Assembly (NCBI RefSeq): GCF_004346185.1 | Contig: NZ_SMAI01000019.1 | Span: forward strand, 1-64,000 | Length of the DNA stretch: 64,000 nt | Direction of reading: 5' to 3' | Source: Aquabacter spiritensis | Lineage (GTDB): Bacteria; Pseudomonadota; Alphaproteobacteria; Rhizobiales; Xanthobacteraceae | In this document: one piece after another, positions 42,315 to 51,070 of the stretch | Numbering within the stretch: the first letter of the stretch is position 1 | Layout: each line of letters opens with the position of its first letter | Translations under genes and position numbers: made by a program | Notes under the pieces: model-generated | Seen by the model: the letters and a program-made list of their open reading frames with translations, nothing else | Database searches by the model: none | What the model was told of the DNA's origin: nothing

Positions 42315-43049
42315 TCAGCGCCCCCGGCGCGGCAGGGGCCGGCCGCTCAGGGCGCGCACCAGACTGGTCTTCACGCTTGCCACGTGCTCGCGCATCAGCA
42401 TTTCCGCGCGATAGGCGTCGCAGGCGAGGATCGCGTCATAGATGCGGTGGTGGTCGTCGTGGCGGCGCCGGACATCCATGTGCTCGAACGAGATGACGTT
42501 CCGGTGCGAGGAATGCGGCACGGAATGGCACAGCCGGACCATGTCGGTCAGCATGCGGCAGCGCGCGGCGCTGTGGATCGCCTCGTGGAACGTGCCGTTG
42601 ATGGCGCTGTAGACGATGCGCTCCTCCTCGCCCAGTTCGGTGCGGGCGAGAAGGTCGTCGCCGTCGGCGAGCACCCGCTCGATCGCCTCGCGCTCCTGGT
42701 CGGGCAGGCCGCGCTCGGCGGCAAAGCGCGCGGCGAGCGCCTCCATGACGGCGCGGATCTCATAGGCATCCACAATCTCGGCGGTGGAAAAGCGCCGCAC
42801 CGCATAGCCGCGATTGGGGGCGTATTCGAGCAGGCCCTCGCTCGCCAGCGACTGGAGCGCAGAGCGCACCGGGGTCCGGGAGACGCCGAGCCGCTCGCTG
42901 AGCCGAACCTCGTGGAGCCGCGCGCCGGCCTCGAAATCGCCGGCCAGGATCGCGGTGCGAATGCGCTCGGTAACGGTCAGGGAGCGCGTCGCCCCGCGCG
43001 GCGCGTCCTCGTGATCCGGTCCTGGCGTGTCGAACGCAGCGTCGGTCAT
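42315..43049 (-). CDS. GntR-family regulator with FCD domain
   Basis: This 244-residue regulator has an N-terminal winged helix (RIRTAILAGDFEAGARL, then ERLGVSRTPVRSALQSLASEGLL) and a C-terminal all-helical FCD domain with its metal/ligand His positions (FHEAIHSA, RHDDHHRIYD). The start is ATG at 43049; ATG at 43076 is possible. It is divergent from the catabolic cluster and lies 268 bases from its first gene, with palindromic sites between. It likely represses that cluster and responds to a pathway acid. Confidence 0.9.
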   Translation of the reverse strand: MTDAAFDTPGPDHEDAPRGATRSLTVTERIRTAILAGDFEAGARLHEVRLSERLGVSRTPVRSALQSLASEGLLEYAPNRGYAVRRFSTAEIVDAYEIRAVMEALAARFAAERGLPDQEREAIERVLADGDDLLARTELGEEERIVYSAINGTFHEAIHSAARCRMLTDMVRLCHSVPHSSHRNVISFEHMDVRRRHDDHHRIYDAILACDAYRAEMLMREHVASVKTSLVRALSGRPLPRRGR

Positions 43050-43239
43050 GCGCGGGCAATTCCCGTTTCTCTCCATGAATAAGCACCGGAGCTGGAACGT
43101 TTCAAGCATACATTGGTGGCATTCACCGCATGCTTCCGGCGATGCCGTCTCAATCTATCCACGCCTTGGATACTGGCGGCCAAGGCTCAGATCCGGCGCC
43201 AAAAAAAGCGGCACGCACCGCCCGATAAAGAGGCGCAAT

Positions 43240-43280
43240 TTGTATACATTATGACTTGACCATGGCCGGATTGTATTCAA
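43240..43280. promoter_or_regulatory. Paired GntR operators upstream of the catabolic cluster
   Basis: TTGTATACAT at 43240-43249 contains the perfect dyad TGTATACA, and TTGTATTCAA at 43271-43280 is a close copy. They are 31 bases apart, three helical turns, and 38-78 bases before the ATG of the hydrolase. FCD-type GntR proteins bind TTGTATACAA-like sites. A weaker CAAGCATACATTG lies at 43103-43115 near the regulator start. Confidence 0.65.
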
Positions 43281-43317
43281 ACCTCTGGGCCGGACGCAAT
43301 CAGCAGGGAGCCGAGGC

Positions 43318-44550
43318 ATGGTGGATGCAGTCGATGGGGCGATCGAGCAGATCACGGCCAACCGGCTTCCCCATTACGAGCCCTATGGCTGGCACCATTG
43401 GCCTGAGCATCCCTGGCTCGCCTATCAGTTCCGCCGCGGCCTCGGCGAGACCCAGGAAGGCGGCGGCACCGTCTCGGAGGTCTTCCTCGCCGCATCACGG
43501 ATGATTCCCGGCTCGCTGGAAAGCTGGCATGCCGAATGGATGCGCATCGCCGACCAGAACTGGACGCGCGGCCTCGACGAGGAGAAAATCGGGCATACCC
43601 GCACCGCCATGAACTGCTTCCTGCGCGCGGCCGACTATTATCGGCAGGCCGAGTTCCATCTGGAGCCGACCGACCCGCGCCGCCTGCCGACCTTCGAGGC
43701 GATGGAGGCGTGCTCCAAGAAGTTCATCTCCTATCTCAACCCGCCCGGCGAGGCGGTGGACATCCCCTACGAGGACGGCAAGCCGATCTGCGGCTATTTC
43801 GTCCGCGCCCCTTTCCCAGGCGCCAAGCTCCCGGTCCTCATCTGCATGGGCGGGCTCGATTCCATCAAGGACGAGATGTGGTTCATGCAGGCCCATGGCG
43901 CGCTCCAGCGCGGCATTTCGGTGCTGATGATCGACGGTCCGGGCCAGGGCGGCACGTTGCGCCGCCACGGTGTCGCCGCGCGCCACGACACCGAGGTGGC
44001 GATCGGCAAGGTGATCGACTGGCTGGAGCAGCGCGACGATGTCGACCCGGCGCGGATCGCGCTCTGCGGCTCCTCGCTGGGCGGCTATTACGCCGCGCGC
44101 GCCGGCTGCTACGAGCACCGCCTCGCCGCCGTCATCTCGCACGGCGCGGTCTGGGACGTGCATGAGATGTGGGGCGACAAAGGCGAGGATTTCGGCCTCG
44201 CCATGCATATCAAATGGGTGATGGGCGCCCCGACCATGAAAGCTGCGATGGAGAAGGCCAAGGCCTTCACCCTCAAGGGCCACCTCGAACACATGAAGTG
44301 CCCCTACCTCATTCTGCACGGCGGCTATGACGTCCTCACCGTCACCGCCGCCACCAAGGCGCGCGATTACGCACTCGCCCATGGGGTCAATGTGACGTTC
44401 CGGATCGTCACCCCCGACGAGACCGGCGCCGAGCACTGCCAGCACGACAATCCGACCATCGGACAGGAATTGCTGGCCGACTGGCTTGCGGACCTGTTCG
44501 GCATCGACCAGCCTAGTCTCCTGAAGACCTCGTTCAACCCGCTGGTCTGA
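43318..44550 (+). CDS. Alpha/beta hydrolase, dihydroxypseudooxynicotine-hydrolase-like
   Basis: This 410-residue protein has an N-terminal helical domain (about 1-145) and a C-terminal alpha/beta hydrolase core with nucleophile Ser253 in GSSLGGYY, the segment VLICMGGLDSIKDEMWFMQ and the C-terminal His in GAEHCQHDNP. The arrangement matches 2,6-dihydroxypseudooxynicotine hydrolase, a C-C-cleaving enzyme of nicotine degradation, and related acyl hydrolases. The start is ATG at 43318 with CAGGGAG upstream. It is the first gene of the GntR-controlled cluster. The true substrate is not known. Confidence 0.75.
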   Translation: MVDAVDGAIEQITANRLPHYEPYGWHHWPEHPWLAYQFRRGLGETQEGGGTVSEVFLAASRMIPGSLESWHAEWMRIADQNWTRGLDEEKIGHTRTAMNCFLRAADYYRQAEFHLEPTDPRRLPTFEAMEACSKKFISYLNPPGEAVDIPYEDGKPICGYFVRAPFPGAKLPVLICMGGLDSIKDEMWFMQAHGALQRGISVLMIDGPGQGGTLRRHGVAARHDTEVAIGKVIDWLEQRDDVDPARIALCGSSLGGYYAARAGCYEHRLAAVISHGAVWDVHEMWGDKGEDFGLAMHIKWVMGAPTMKAAMEKAKAFTLKGHLEHMKCPYLILHGGYDVLTVTAATKARDYALAHGVNVTFRIVTPDETGAEHCQHDNPTIGQELLADWLADLFGIDQPSLLKTSFNPLV

Positions 44551-44640
44551 GGAGAGGCCCGTGACCCCGCCGCGCACCTTTCCATTCCAGCCAAAACGGG
44601 CAGGACACGGCGATCCCGGCGGGCGTAGGAACCGCGCCCA

Positions 44641-45324
44641 ATGAACCGCAGCGCAAAGAACGCCATCGCGGCGGGGAAACCCGTCATCGCCGTCAATCCC
44701 GGCGGGTTCGCCTTGCCCGCGGTGGACGCGCTCGCCGCGTGCGGCGCCGACTGCCTGTTCATCGATTGCGAGCGCACCGCGGTCAGCGTCGAGAGCGTGC
44801 CGATGCTTGCCCGCGCCGCGCAGGCCCACGGCCTGTCCGCCGTCGTCCGCTCCTATTCCAAGGATGCCGCCACCCTCACCCGCTATTTCGATTGCGGCAT
44901 AGACGGGCTGGTCCTGCCGCAGGTCGAGGCGCCGGAGGAATGCGCGCGGCTGCGCGCCATCGCGCGCGCCGCGACCCGGGGTCGCGAGGGCACCCTGCTC
45001 CTGATCGCCCAGATCGAAAGCGTCGCCGGCCATAGTCGGCTCGACGAGATCGCCGGCGCGCCCGGCATCGACCTGATCCTGGTGGGGCCGAACGACCTCG
45101 CCCATTCCATGGGCTATCTCGGCGACACCAAGCGCCCGGAAGTGGTCGCGGCAGTGGACGACATCACCGCCCGCCTGCACGCCAAGGGCATCGCCTACGG
45201 CCTGCCGGTCACTGCCGAAAATGCCGGCGCCTGGGTGCGGCGCGGTGCCCGCTTCCTCTACACCTCGCTCGAAACCCTGCTGCGACCGAGCCTTCAGGCG
45301 CTTCGCACGGCGGCAACCCCGTAA
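44641..45324 (+). CDS. HpcH/HpaI-family class II aldolase
   Basis: This 227-residue aldolase of the HpcH/HpaI family cleaves 4-hydroxy-2-oxo acids to pyruvate or a related keto acid. The family segments are GADCLFIDCERTAV, DGLVLPQVEAPEE, the metal-binding Glu in IAQIES and the Asp in LVGPNDLAHSMG. The start is ATG at 44641 with AGGA upstream, 90 bases after the hydrolase. In the cluster it would perform the final C-C cut. Confidence 0.85.
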   Translation: MNRSAKNAIAAGKPVIAVNPGGFALPAVDALAACGADCLFIDCERTAVSVESVPMLARAAQAHGLSAVVRSYSKDAATLTRYFDCGIDGLVLPQVEAPEECARLRAIARAATRGREGTLLLIAQIESVAGHSRLDEIAGAPGIDLILVGPNDLAHSMGYLGDTKRPEVVAAVDDITARLHAKGIAYGLPVTAENAGAWVRRGARFLYTSLETLLRPSLQALRTAATP

Positions 45325-45375
45325 CCGTTTGAAAAGACCGCACGACCCTTAGCCCATCAGATTGCGAGACCCGAC

Positions 45376-46266
45376 ATGAGCATGGAACCCAAGGACCGCG
45401 CCCCGTATTCCGCGATCGTCGATCGCCCGCCCCTGAAGCTGCCGGGTTCGGCGCGGGTGGTGCTGTGGACCATCGTCAATCTCGAGGTCTGGGACATCGG
45501 CCGGCCCATGGCGCGCCAGATCATCCCGCCGCCGACCGGTCAGGTTCTGCTGCCCGACGTGCCGAACTGGAGCTGGCACGAATACGGCATGCGCGTCGGC
45601 GCCTGGCGCTTCTTCAAACTCTATGAGCGCCTCGGCATCCGCCCCACGCTGTCGATCAATGCGCGGGTGTGCGAAGCCTATGAGCGGGTCGCCAAGCAGG
45701 CGCTCGATGCCGGCTGGGAGTTCATGGGCCACGCCTATGACCAGATGCCGATGCACAAGCACGACGATCCGCGCGACATGATCTTCCGCTCCATGGACAT
45801 TCTGGAGAAGTTCACCGGCAAAAGGCCGCGCGGCTGGCTCGGACCGGGCCTCACCCAGCTCCTCGACACGCCGGAAATCCTGGTCGAGGCGGGCGTGAAA
45901 TATATCGGCGACTGGGTGTGGGACGACGAGCCCGCCACGATCCAGACCGCCAAGGGGCCGCTGGTGACGCTGCCCTACACGGTCGAACACAACGACATCC
46001 CTATGATGGCGGTCCACCATCACGAATCCGACTATTGGTTCACCCGCTTCAAGGACGCGATCGACCGGCTGCACCAGGAAGGCGCCGAGCGACCCAAGGT
46101 TCTGGCGGTGGCGATCCACCCCTATATTTCCGGTCAGCCGCACCGCATCAAATATCTCGAGGCGATCTACGATTACGCCCAGAGCCTCGGTGACGTGCTG
46201 CTGTGGAACGGCGACGAACTGCTCGACTGGTACCAGGGCGAGCGCGCGAAGGGCTATCCGGTATGA
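45376..46266 (+). CDS. PuuE-like polysaccharide-deacetylase-fold hydrolase 1
   Basis: This 296-residue protein has the NodB-like fold of PuuE, the metal-independent allantoinase. The conserved segments are VNLEVWD, WHEYGMRVGAW, EFMGHAYDQM, RGWLGPGL, VWDDEPATI and HPYISGQPHRI. It has no signal peptide, so a cytoplasmic cyclic-amide or N-acyl substrate is more likely than a polysaccharide. It overlaps the next gene by four bases. It is about half identical to the second PuuE-like gene 0.7 kb downstream. The substrate is unknown. Confidence 0.8.
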   Translation: MSMEPKDRAPYSAIVDRPPLKLPGSARVVLWTIVNLEVWDIGRPMARQIIPPPTGQVLLPDVPNWSWHEYGMRVGAWRFFKLYERLGIRPTLSINARVCEAYERVAKQALDAGWEFMGHAYDQMPMHKHDDPRDMIFRSMDILEKFTGKRPRGWLGPGLTQLLDTPEILVEAGVKYIGDWVWDDEPATIQTAKGPLVTLPYTVEHNDIPMMAVHHHESDYWFTRFKDAIDRLHQEGAERPKVLAVAIHPYISGQPHRIKYLEAIYDYAQSLGDVLLWNGDELLDWYQGERAKGYPV

Positions 46267-46976
46267 GGCTCGACGCGCCCTTCGTCGTCCCGGCGCCGTC
46301 CGTCGTCTCGCTGCCGGTGGTCGGCAGCGCGGCGCGCTTCCCGGTGCGGCGCATCTATTGCGTCGGCCGGAACTATCTCGCCCATATCCGCGAGATGAAG
46401 GAAGCCGAGGACGAACGTGACCCGCCGTTCTTCTTCCAAAAGCCGCGCGATTCGATCGTCGAGGACGGCGCGCGCGTGCCCTACCCGCCGCAGACCGAAG
46501 ATTTCCAATACGAGATCGAACTTGTGGTCGCGATCGGGCGGACGGCGCGCGACCTCCCCCTCGATGCGGCGCTCGACGCGGTGTTCGGCTATGGCGTCGG
46601 CATCGATCTCACGCGCCGCGATCTGCAACGCGCCTGCGGCACCAAGCGCCTGCCCTGGGAAGCGGGAAAGTCGTTCGACCAGTCCGCACCGTGCGGGCCA
46701 ATCTTTCCCAAGGGAACCGGCGGCGATCCGTCCAAGGGCCGCATCAGCCTTGCGGTGAACGGCACCGAGACCCAGAATGGCGACCTCGCCCAGATGATCT
46801 GGGACGTGCCGGAGATCGTCGCGAACCTTTCGCGCGCCTACCGGCTGGAGCCGGGCGACCTGATCATGACCGGTACCCCGGCCGGCGTCGGCCCGGTTCG
46901 GCCCGGCGATTGCATCGTCGGCGCCATCGACGGCTTCGGCACCCTGACAATAACCATCGGCGACCGGGAGACCTGA
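46263..46976 (+). CDS. Fumarylacetoacetate-hydrolase-family enzyme, fumarylpyruvate-hydrolase-like
   Basis: This 237-residue FAH-family enzyme resembles the fumarylpyruvate hydrolases of gentisate degradation: RRIYCVGRNYLAHIREM, PFFFQKPRDSIVEDG, YEIELVVAIG (metal ligands Glu), GYGVGIDLTRRDLQ, and the C-terminal TGTPAGVGPV. It would hydrolyse a beta-diketone-like C-C bond. The start ATG at 46263 overlaps the stop of the deacetylase-like gene. Being between two PuuE-like genes is unusual. Confidence 0.85.
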   Translation: MRLDAPFVVPAPSVVSLPVVGSAARFPVRRIYCVGRNYLAHIREMKEAEDERDPPFFFQKPRDSIVEDGARVPYPPQTEDFQYEIELVVAIGRTARDLPLDAALDAVFGYGVGIDLTRRDLQRACGTKRLPWEAGKSFDQSAPCGPIFPKGTGGDPSKGRISLAVNGTETQNGDLAQMIWDVPEIVANLSRAYRLEPGDLIMTGTPAGVGPVRPGDCIVGAIDGFGTLTITIGDRET

Positions 46977-46979
46977 ACC

Positions 46980-47876
46980 ATGCTGCCCACGGACCGCATC
47001 TCCTATTCGGCCATCTCGCAGCGCGAGCCGCTGCGTCTGCCCGGCGGGGCGCGCATGGCCGTGTGGGTGATCGTCAATGTCGAGGAATGGAACCCGCGCG
47101 AGACCATGCCGCGCACCGTCCTCACCCCGCCGGCCGGCGGCTCGCCGACGCCGGACATCCCGAATTGGTGCTGGCACGAATATGGCAATCGGGTCGGCTT
47201 CTGGCGGCTGCTCGAAACCTTCGACGATTTCGAAATCCCCGCCGGGCTCGCCATCAACGGCTCGGCGATCGAGGCCTATGAGCCGATTTCGCGCGCGGCG
47301 CTCGACCGCAACTGGGAATTCATCGGCCACGGCTTCAGCCAGAAGAATATGCAGAAAGTCGAGAACGAGGCGGCCGACATCGCCCGCACGACCGAGGTGA
47401 TCGAGCGCTTCACCGGCAAAAAGCCCCGCGGCTGGCTTGGACCGGGCCTCACCGAGACCTGGGAAACCCCCGATTTGCTCGCCGAGGCCGGGTACGATTA
47501 CGTGCTCGACTGGGTGCTGGACGACGTGCCTGTGGTGCTCAAGACCCGCACCCGGCCGATCGTCAATGTCCCCTATACCCAGGAATGCAACGACGTCGCC
47601 ATGATGCTGATCCAGCATCACAAGGCGAGCGAGTATTACGACCGGGCGATCGACCAGTTCGAACAGCTCTATTGGGATTCCCGCAACGGCGCCCGCGTCA
47701 TGGCGCTCGTCATCCACCCCTACATCATGGGCGCGCCGCACCGCGCCCGCTATTTCCGCCGCGCCATCGAGCGCATCAAGGAGCGCGAGGACGTGGTCTT
47801 CATGACCGGGGAACAGATCTACGACTGGTATCTGCGCGAGCGTCCCGACGCTCTGTCCGCGGCGGGCCCGGCATGA
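46980..47876 (+). CDS. PuuE-like polysaccharide-deacetylase-fold hydrolase 2
   Basis: This 298-residue paralogue has VNVEEWN, WHEYGNRVGFW, EFIGHGFSQKN, RGWLGPGL, WVLDDVPVV and HPYIMGAPHRA. The second His near GHG is absent, as in cofactor-free PuuE. It begins three bases after the previous stop and overlaps livH by four bases. Differences in the active-site loop (EEWNPRE against EVWDIGR) suggest a different substrate from the first copy. Confidence 0.8.
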   Translation: MLPTDRISYSAISQREPLRLPGGARMAVWVIVNVEEWNPRETMPRTVLTPPAGGSPTPDIPNWCWHEYGNRVGFWRLLETFDDFEIPAGLAINGSAIEAYEPISRAALDRNWEFIGHGFSQKNMQKVENEAADIARTTEVIERFTGKKPRGWLGPGLTETWETPDLLAEAGYDYVLDWVLDDVPVVLKTRTRPIVNVPYTQECNDVAMMLIQHHKASEYYDRAIDQFEQLYWDSRNGARVMALVIHPYIMGAPHRARYFRRAIERIKEREDVVFMTGEQIYDWYLRERPDALSAAGPA

Positions 47877-48733
47877 GCGGCCTCAACGCCTTCCAGCTGC
47901 TCAACGGGCTCACCTTCGCAGCACTCCTGTTCATTGTGGCCTCCGGCTTCACGCTGATCTTCGGCCTGCTGCGGATCGTCAATCTCGCCCATGGCGCGCT
48001 CTATCTGCTCGGCGGCTATGCCGCTTATGCCACCGCCTCCGCCTCCGGCAGTTTCCTCGCCGGCATGCTGGCGGCGATGCTGGCGGTCGCGGTGATGGGA
48101 CTGGTCCTCGACCAGGGCCTCCTGCGCTTCGTGCGCGGGCATGAATTGCGTCAGGTGCTGCTGACCCTCGGCGTCGGCCTCGTGCTCAACGACATGATGC
48201 TGGTCGTGTTCGGCGGCGACACCTACACCGTCCCGGCGCCGGAATTTCTGCGTGGCGCCCTGCGCTTCGCCGGCATGTTCTATCCGAAATACCGCCTATT
48301 CGTGCTGGTGCTCGGCATCGTCATCTTCATCCTCCTCTGGCTGCTCCTGAACCGCACCCGGCTCGGCGCGCTGATCCGCGCCGGCGTCGACGATCCCGAG
48401 ACCATCGAGGCGATGGGGATCAATATCCGCCGCATCTTCCTGCTCACCTTCATGCTGGGAGCGGCGCTCGCCGGGCTTGGCGGGGCGGTGGGCGGCGCTT
48501 TCCTCACCCTCTATCCCAGCGCCGATGCCGAAATCCTCGTCTTCTCGCTGGCGGTCGTGATCATCGGCGGTCGCGGCAGCCTGGTGGGGGCGGCGGTCGG
48601 AGCGCTGATGGTGGGCATGCTCAACACGGTCGGACAGGTGATGTTTCCGGAATTTGCCTATTTCGTCATCTTCGGCCCGATGGCGGCGATCCTCGCCTTC
48701 CGGCCCCTCGGCCTGTTCGGGAGGACAGCATGA
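47873..48733 (+). CDS. livH: Branched-chain amino acid-type ABC transporter permease LivH
   Basis: This 286-residue permease has the LivH start LLNGLTFAALLFIVASGFTLIFGLLRIVNLAHGALY and about eight hydrophobic segments. The start ATG at 47873 overlaps the deacetylase-like gene (ATGA), so transport and catabolism are one unit. It overlaps livM by four bases. Liv-type systems also import amides, urea and aromatic acids. Confidence 0.93.
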   Translation: MSGLNAFQLLNGLTFAALLFIVASGFTLIFGLLRIVNLAHGALYLLGGYAAYATASASGSFLAGMLAAMLAVAVMGLVLDQGLLRFVRGHELRQVLLTLGVGLVLNDMMLVVFGGDTYTVPAPEFLRGALRFAGMFYPKYRLFVLVLGIVIFILLWLLLNRTRLGALIRAGVDDPETIEAMGINIRRIFLLTFMLGAALAGLGGAVGGAFLTLYPSADAEILVFSLAVVIIGGRGSLVGAAVGALMVGMLNTVGQVMFPEFAYFVIFGPMAAILAFRPLGLFGRTA

Positions 48734-49668
48734 GCACCGACGCCATGCCGCGCCTCGCGCTCGCGGCCGTCCTCCTCGGTGCGCTCGCTTTCGCGCTCGT
48801 GCCGCTGATCCTGCCGACCTATCAGGTGAGCATCCTCACCGAGGTGCTGATCTATGCCGTGCTCGCCATGTCGGTGGACGTGCTCGCCGGCTATACCGGC
48901 CGCACCCCGCTCTGCCTCGGTGCGGTATTCGGCGTCTCGACCTATGTCACGGTCTATTACAGTTCGACCTTCGGCGGCTCGCCTTATGTCGGCATGGCCC
49001 TCGGGGTTCTGGCGGCGACCGTCATCGCGGCGCTGTTCGCGCTGCTCGCCATCCGCACCAGCGGCGTCTACTTCCTGCTGCTGACGCTGGCACTCGGCAT
49101 GATCGTCTGGGGCATTTGTTTGCGCTGGACCTCCATCACCGGCGGCGAGAACGGCATCCGGGGCAATGTGCGCCCGGCCGAACTCGCGGCGCACCTGCCG
49201 TTCTATTACGTCGTCTTCGTCGCGGTGGCGGTGGTGACGTTCGTGATGTGGCGGTTCGTGCACTCGCCGTTCGGCCTGACCCTGCGCGGCATCCGCGACA
49301 GCGAAAGCCGCATGCGCGCGCTCGGCTACAACGTGTCGCTGCATATGTTCATCGCTTTCACCGTGGCCGGCCTGTTCTCGGGCATTGCCGGGGCGCTGTA
49401 CGCGATGTTCAACGATTTCGTGAGCCCGTCCACGGTCGCCCTGACCCAGTCGGTCGAGGGCTTGCTGATGGCGATCACCGGCGGCATCGGCACGCTGTTC
49501 GGCTCGTTCATCGGGGCGCTCGCCATTATCGGCCTCGAAAATGCGGTCAGCCTCTATACCGAGCGCTGGCAGACCGTCCTCGGCGTCGCCTTCATCGTCA
49601 TCATGATCTTTGCCCCCGAGGGGATCCTCGGCGGCATCAAGACCCTGCTCGCGCGAAAGCGGGGCTGA
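48730..49668 (+). CDS. livM: Branched-chain amino acid-type ABC transporter permease LivM
   Basis: This 312-residue permease pairs with LivH. It has the family segments YAVLAMSVDVLAGYTG, TSGVYFLLLTLALGMI and the loop LRGIRDSESRMRALGYN. Its start overlaps livH, and it ends 36 bases before livK. A typical inner-membrane protein with about nine hydrophobic segments. Confidence 0.93.
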   Translation: MSTDAMPRLALAAVLLGALAFALVPLILPTYQVSILTEVLIYAVLAMSVDVLAGYTGRTPLCLGAVFGVSTYVTVYYSSTFGGSPYVGMALGVLAATVIAALFALLAIRTSGVYFLLLTLALGMIVWGICLRWTSITGGENGIRGNVRPAELAAHLPFYYVVFVAVAVVTFVMWRFVHSPFGLTLRGIRDSESRMRALGYNVSLHMFIAFTVAGLFSGIAGALYAMFNDFVSPSTVALTQSVEGLLMAITGGIGTLFGSFIGALAIIGLENAVSLYTERWQTVLGVAFIVIMIFAPEGILGGIKTLLARKRG

Positions 49669-49704
49669 ACCGAACCACCAGACCGAACCAGCAGGAGTGG
49701 ACAG

Positions 49705-50961
49705 ATGGACCGCAGAACATTTCTGAAGACCGGCGTGGCCCTCGCCGCGGTCGGCGCCGTCGCCAAGCCCTATATCGCGCGCGCCCAGGCGTCCGGCCCG
49801 ATCAAGATCGGCATGATGGCCCCGCTCACCGGCGTCGTCGCCGCGGGCGGCCGCGAGATGGTCGACGGCTTCAACATGTATTGGGACGAGCACGGCGGCG
49901 AAATGGCCGGCCGCAAGGTCGAGATCATCGTCGAGGATGACGGCGCCAACCCGGACATGGCGCTGCAGAAGGCGCGCCGGCTGGTCGAACAGGCGGGCGT
50001 GAGCATGCTGTTCGGCAATCTCCTGGCCAATACCGGCCTCGCGGTGGCCAACTACGTCAAGGGCAACGGCATGCCCTATTTCATCCCGATCATCGCCGCC
50101 GACGATCTGACCCAGCGCAACCGCATCAAGAACGTCGTGCGCGTCGCCGGCTATACCGGCAGCCAGTTCCCGCGTCCGCTCGCCGACTGGTGCCTGAAGC
50201 AGGGGTATAAGAAGGCCGCCACCATCAGCCAGGACTATACGTTCGGCCAGGAACAGTGCGGCGGCTTCTGCCAGACCTTCACCGAGGGCGGCGGCCAGAT
50301 CGTCAGCCAGTTCTGGCATCCGCTGAACACCTCGGACTTCTCGCCCTATCTCGGCCAGCTCGCCAATCTCGGCGTGGACGTGATCTTCGCGATGGAGACC
50401 GGCGCCGACGCCACCCGCTTCATGCAGCAATATTCCAATTTCGGCCTGAAGGGTCAGATCCCGCTGGTCGGCGCGATGAACATGACCGACCAGTCGGTGA
50501 TCCGCACCATGGGATCGGAAGCGGAAGGCATCATCGTCGCCGCGCACTTCGCCGAAGGCTCGCCCGACCCGGTGACGCAGAAATTCGTCGCCGCGCACGT
50601 CAAGAAGTTCAACAAGCTGCCCTCGCTCTACGGCTTCTCGATGTATTCGGGCGCCATGTGGGTGGACGAAGCCGCCAAGACCATCAAGGGCAATGTCGAG
50701 GACCGCGACACGCTGCTCTCCGCGGTGTCCAAGACCGAGCTGACCGGCTCGCCGCTCGGCCAGACCGTCAAGCTCGATGCGTTCGGCAACCCGATCTACG
50801 ACGTGCACATCCGCAAGGTCGTGAAGAATGCCGACGGCAAGCTCTGGAACGCGCCGATCGCGACCTATCCGCAGGTCTCGCAATTCTGGAAGTACAATCC
50901 GGAGACCTACATGAAGCAGCCGCCGTATTCGCGCGACTTCCAGGGCATCAAGAAGAGCTGA
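49705..50961 (+). CDS. livK: Liv-type periplasmic binding protein, Tat-exported
   Basis: This 418-residue binding protein of the LivK/amide-binding family has a Tat signal (RRTFLKTGVALAAVGAV, cleavage after ARA) and the core GPIKIGMMAPLTG. A GGAG lies 12 bases upstream. Tat export suggests folding or a cofactor in the cytoplasm. It is followed by two hairpins before livG. Aromatic residues (WHPLNTSDFSPYL) fit an aromatic or cyclic ligand, but this is inference. Confidence 0.9.
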   Translation: MDRRTFLKTGVALAAVGAVAKPYIARAQASGPIKIGMMAPLTGVVAAGGREMVDGFNMYWDEHGGEMAGRKVEIIVEDDGANPDMALQKARRLVEQAGVSMLFGNLLANTGLAVANYVKGNGMPYFIPIIAADDLTQRNRIKNVVRVAGYTGSQFPRPLADWCLKQGYKKAATISQDYTFGQEQCGGFCQTFTEGGGQIVSQFWHPLNTSDFSPYLGQLANLGVDVIFAMETGADATRFMQQYSNFGLKGQIPLVGAMNMTDQSVIRTMGSEAEGIIVAAHFAEGSPDPVTQKFVAAHVKKFNKLPSLYGFSMYSGAMWVDEAAKTIKGNVEDRDTLLSAVSKTELTGSPLGQTVKLDAFGNPIYDVHIRKVVKNADGKLWNAPIATYPQVSQFWKYNPETYMKQPPYSRDFQGIKKS

Positions 50962-50967
50962 GCCTTC

Positions 50968-51057
50968 GGCCCTCTCCCCGGCGACGGGGGGAGGGCCTGC
51001 TTGGCGATGGGGCCGCATCCGCGTCCCACCCGCTCCCCCGCTTTGGGGAGAGCGGGG
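50968..51057 (+). other. Two stem-loops between livK and livG
   Basis: Stem-loop one at 50968-50997 pairs GGCCCTCTCCCC with GGGGGGAGGGCC (one mismatch). Stem-loop two at 51029-51057 pairs CCCGCTC with GAGCGGG around a C/G-rich centre. Such palindromes after a binding-protein gene commonly protect its mRNA and lower expression of the next gene. The role is inferred. Confidence 0.55.
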
Positions 51058-51070
51058 TCCGCGAACCAGA

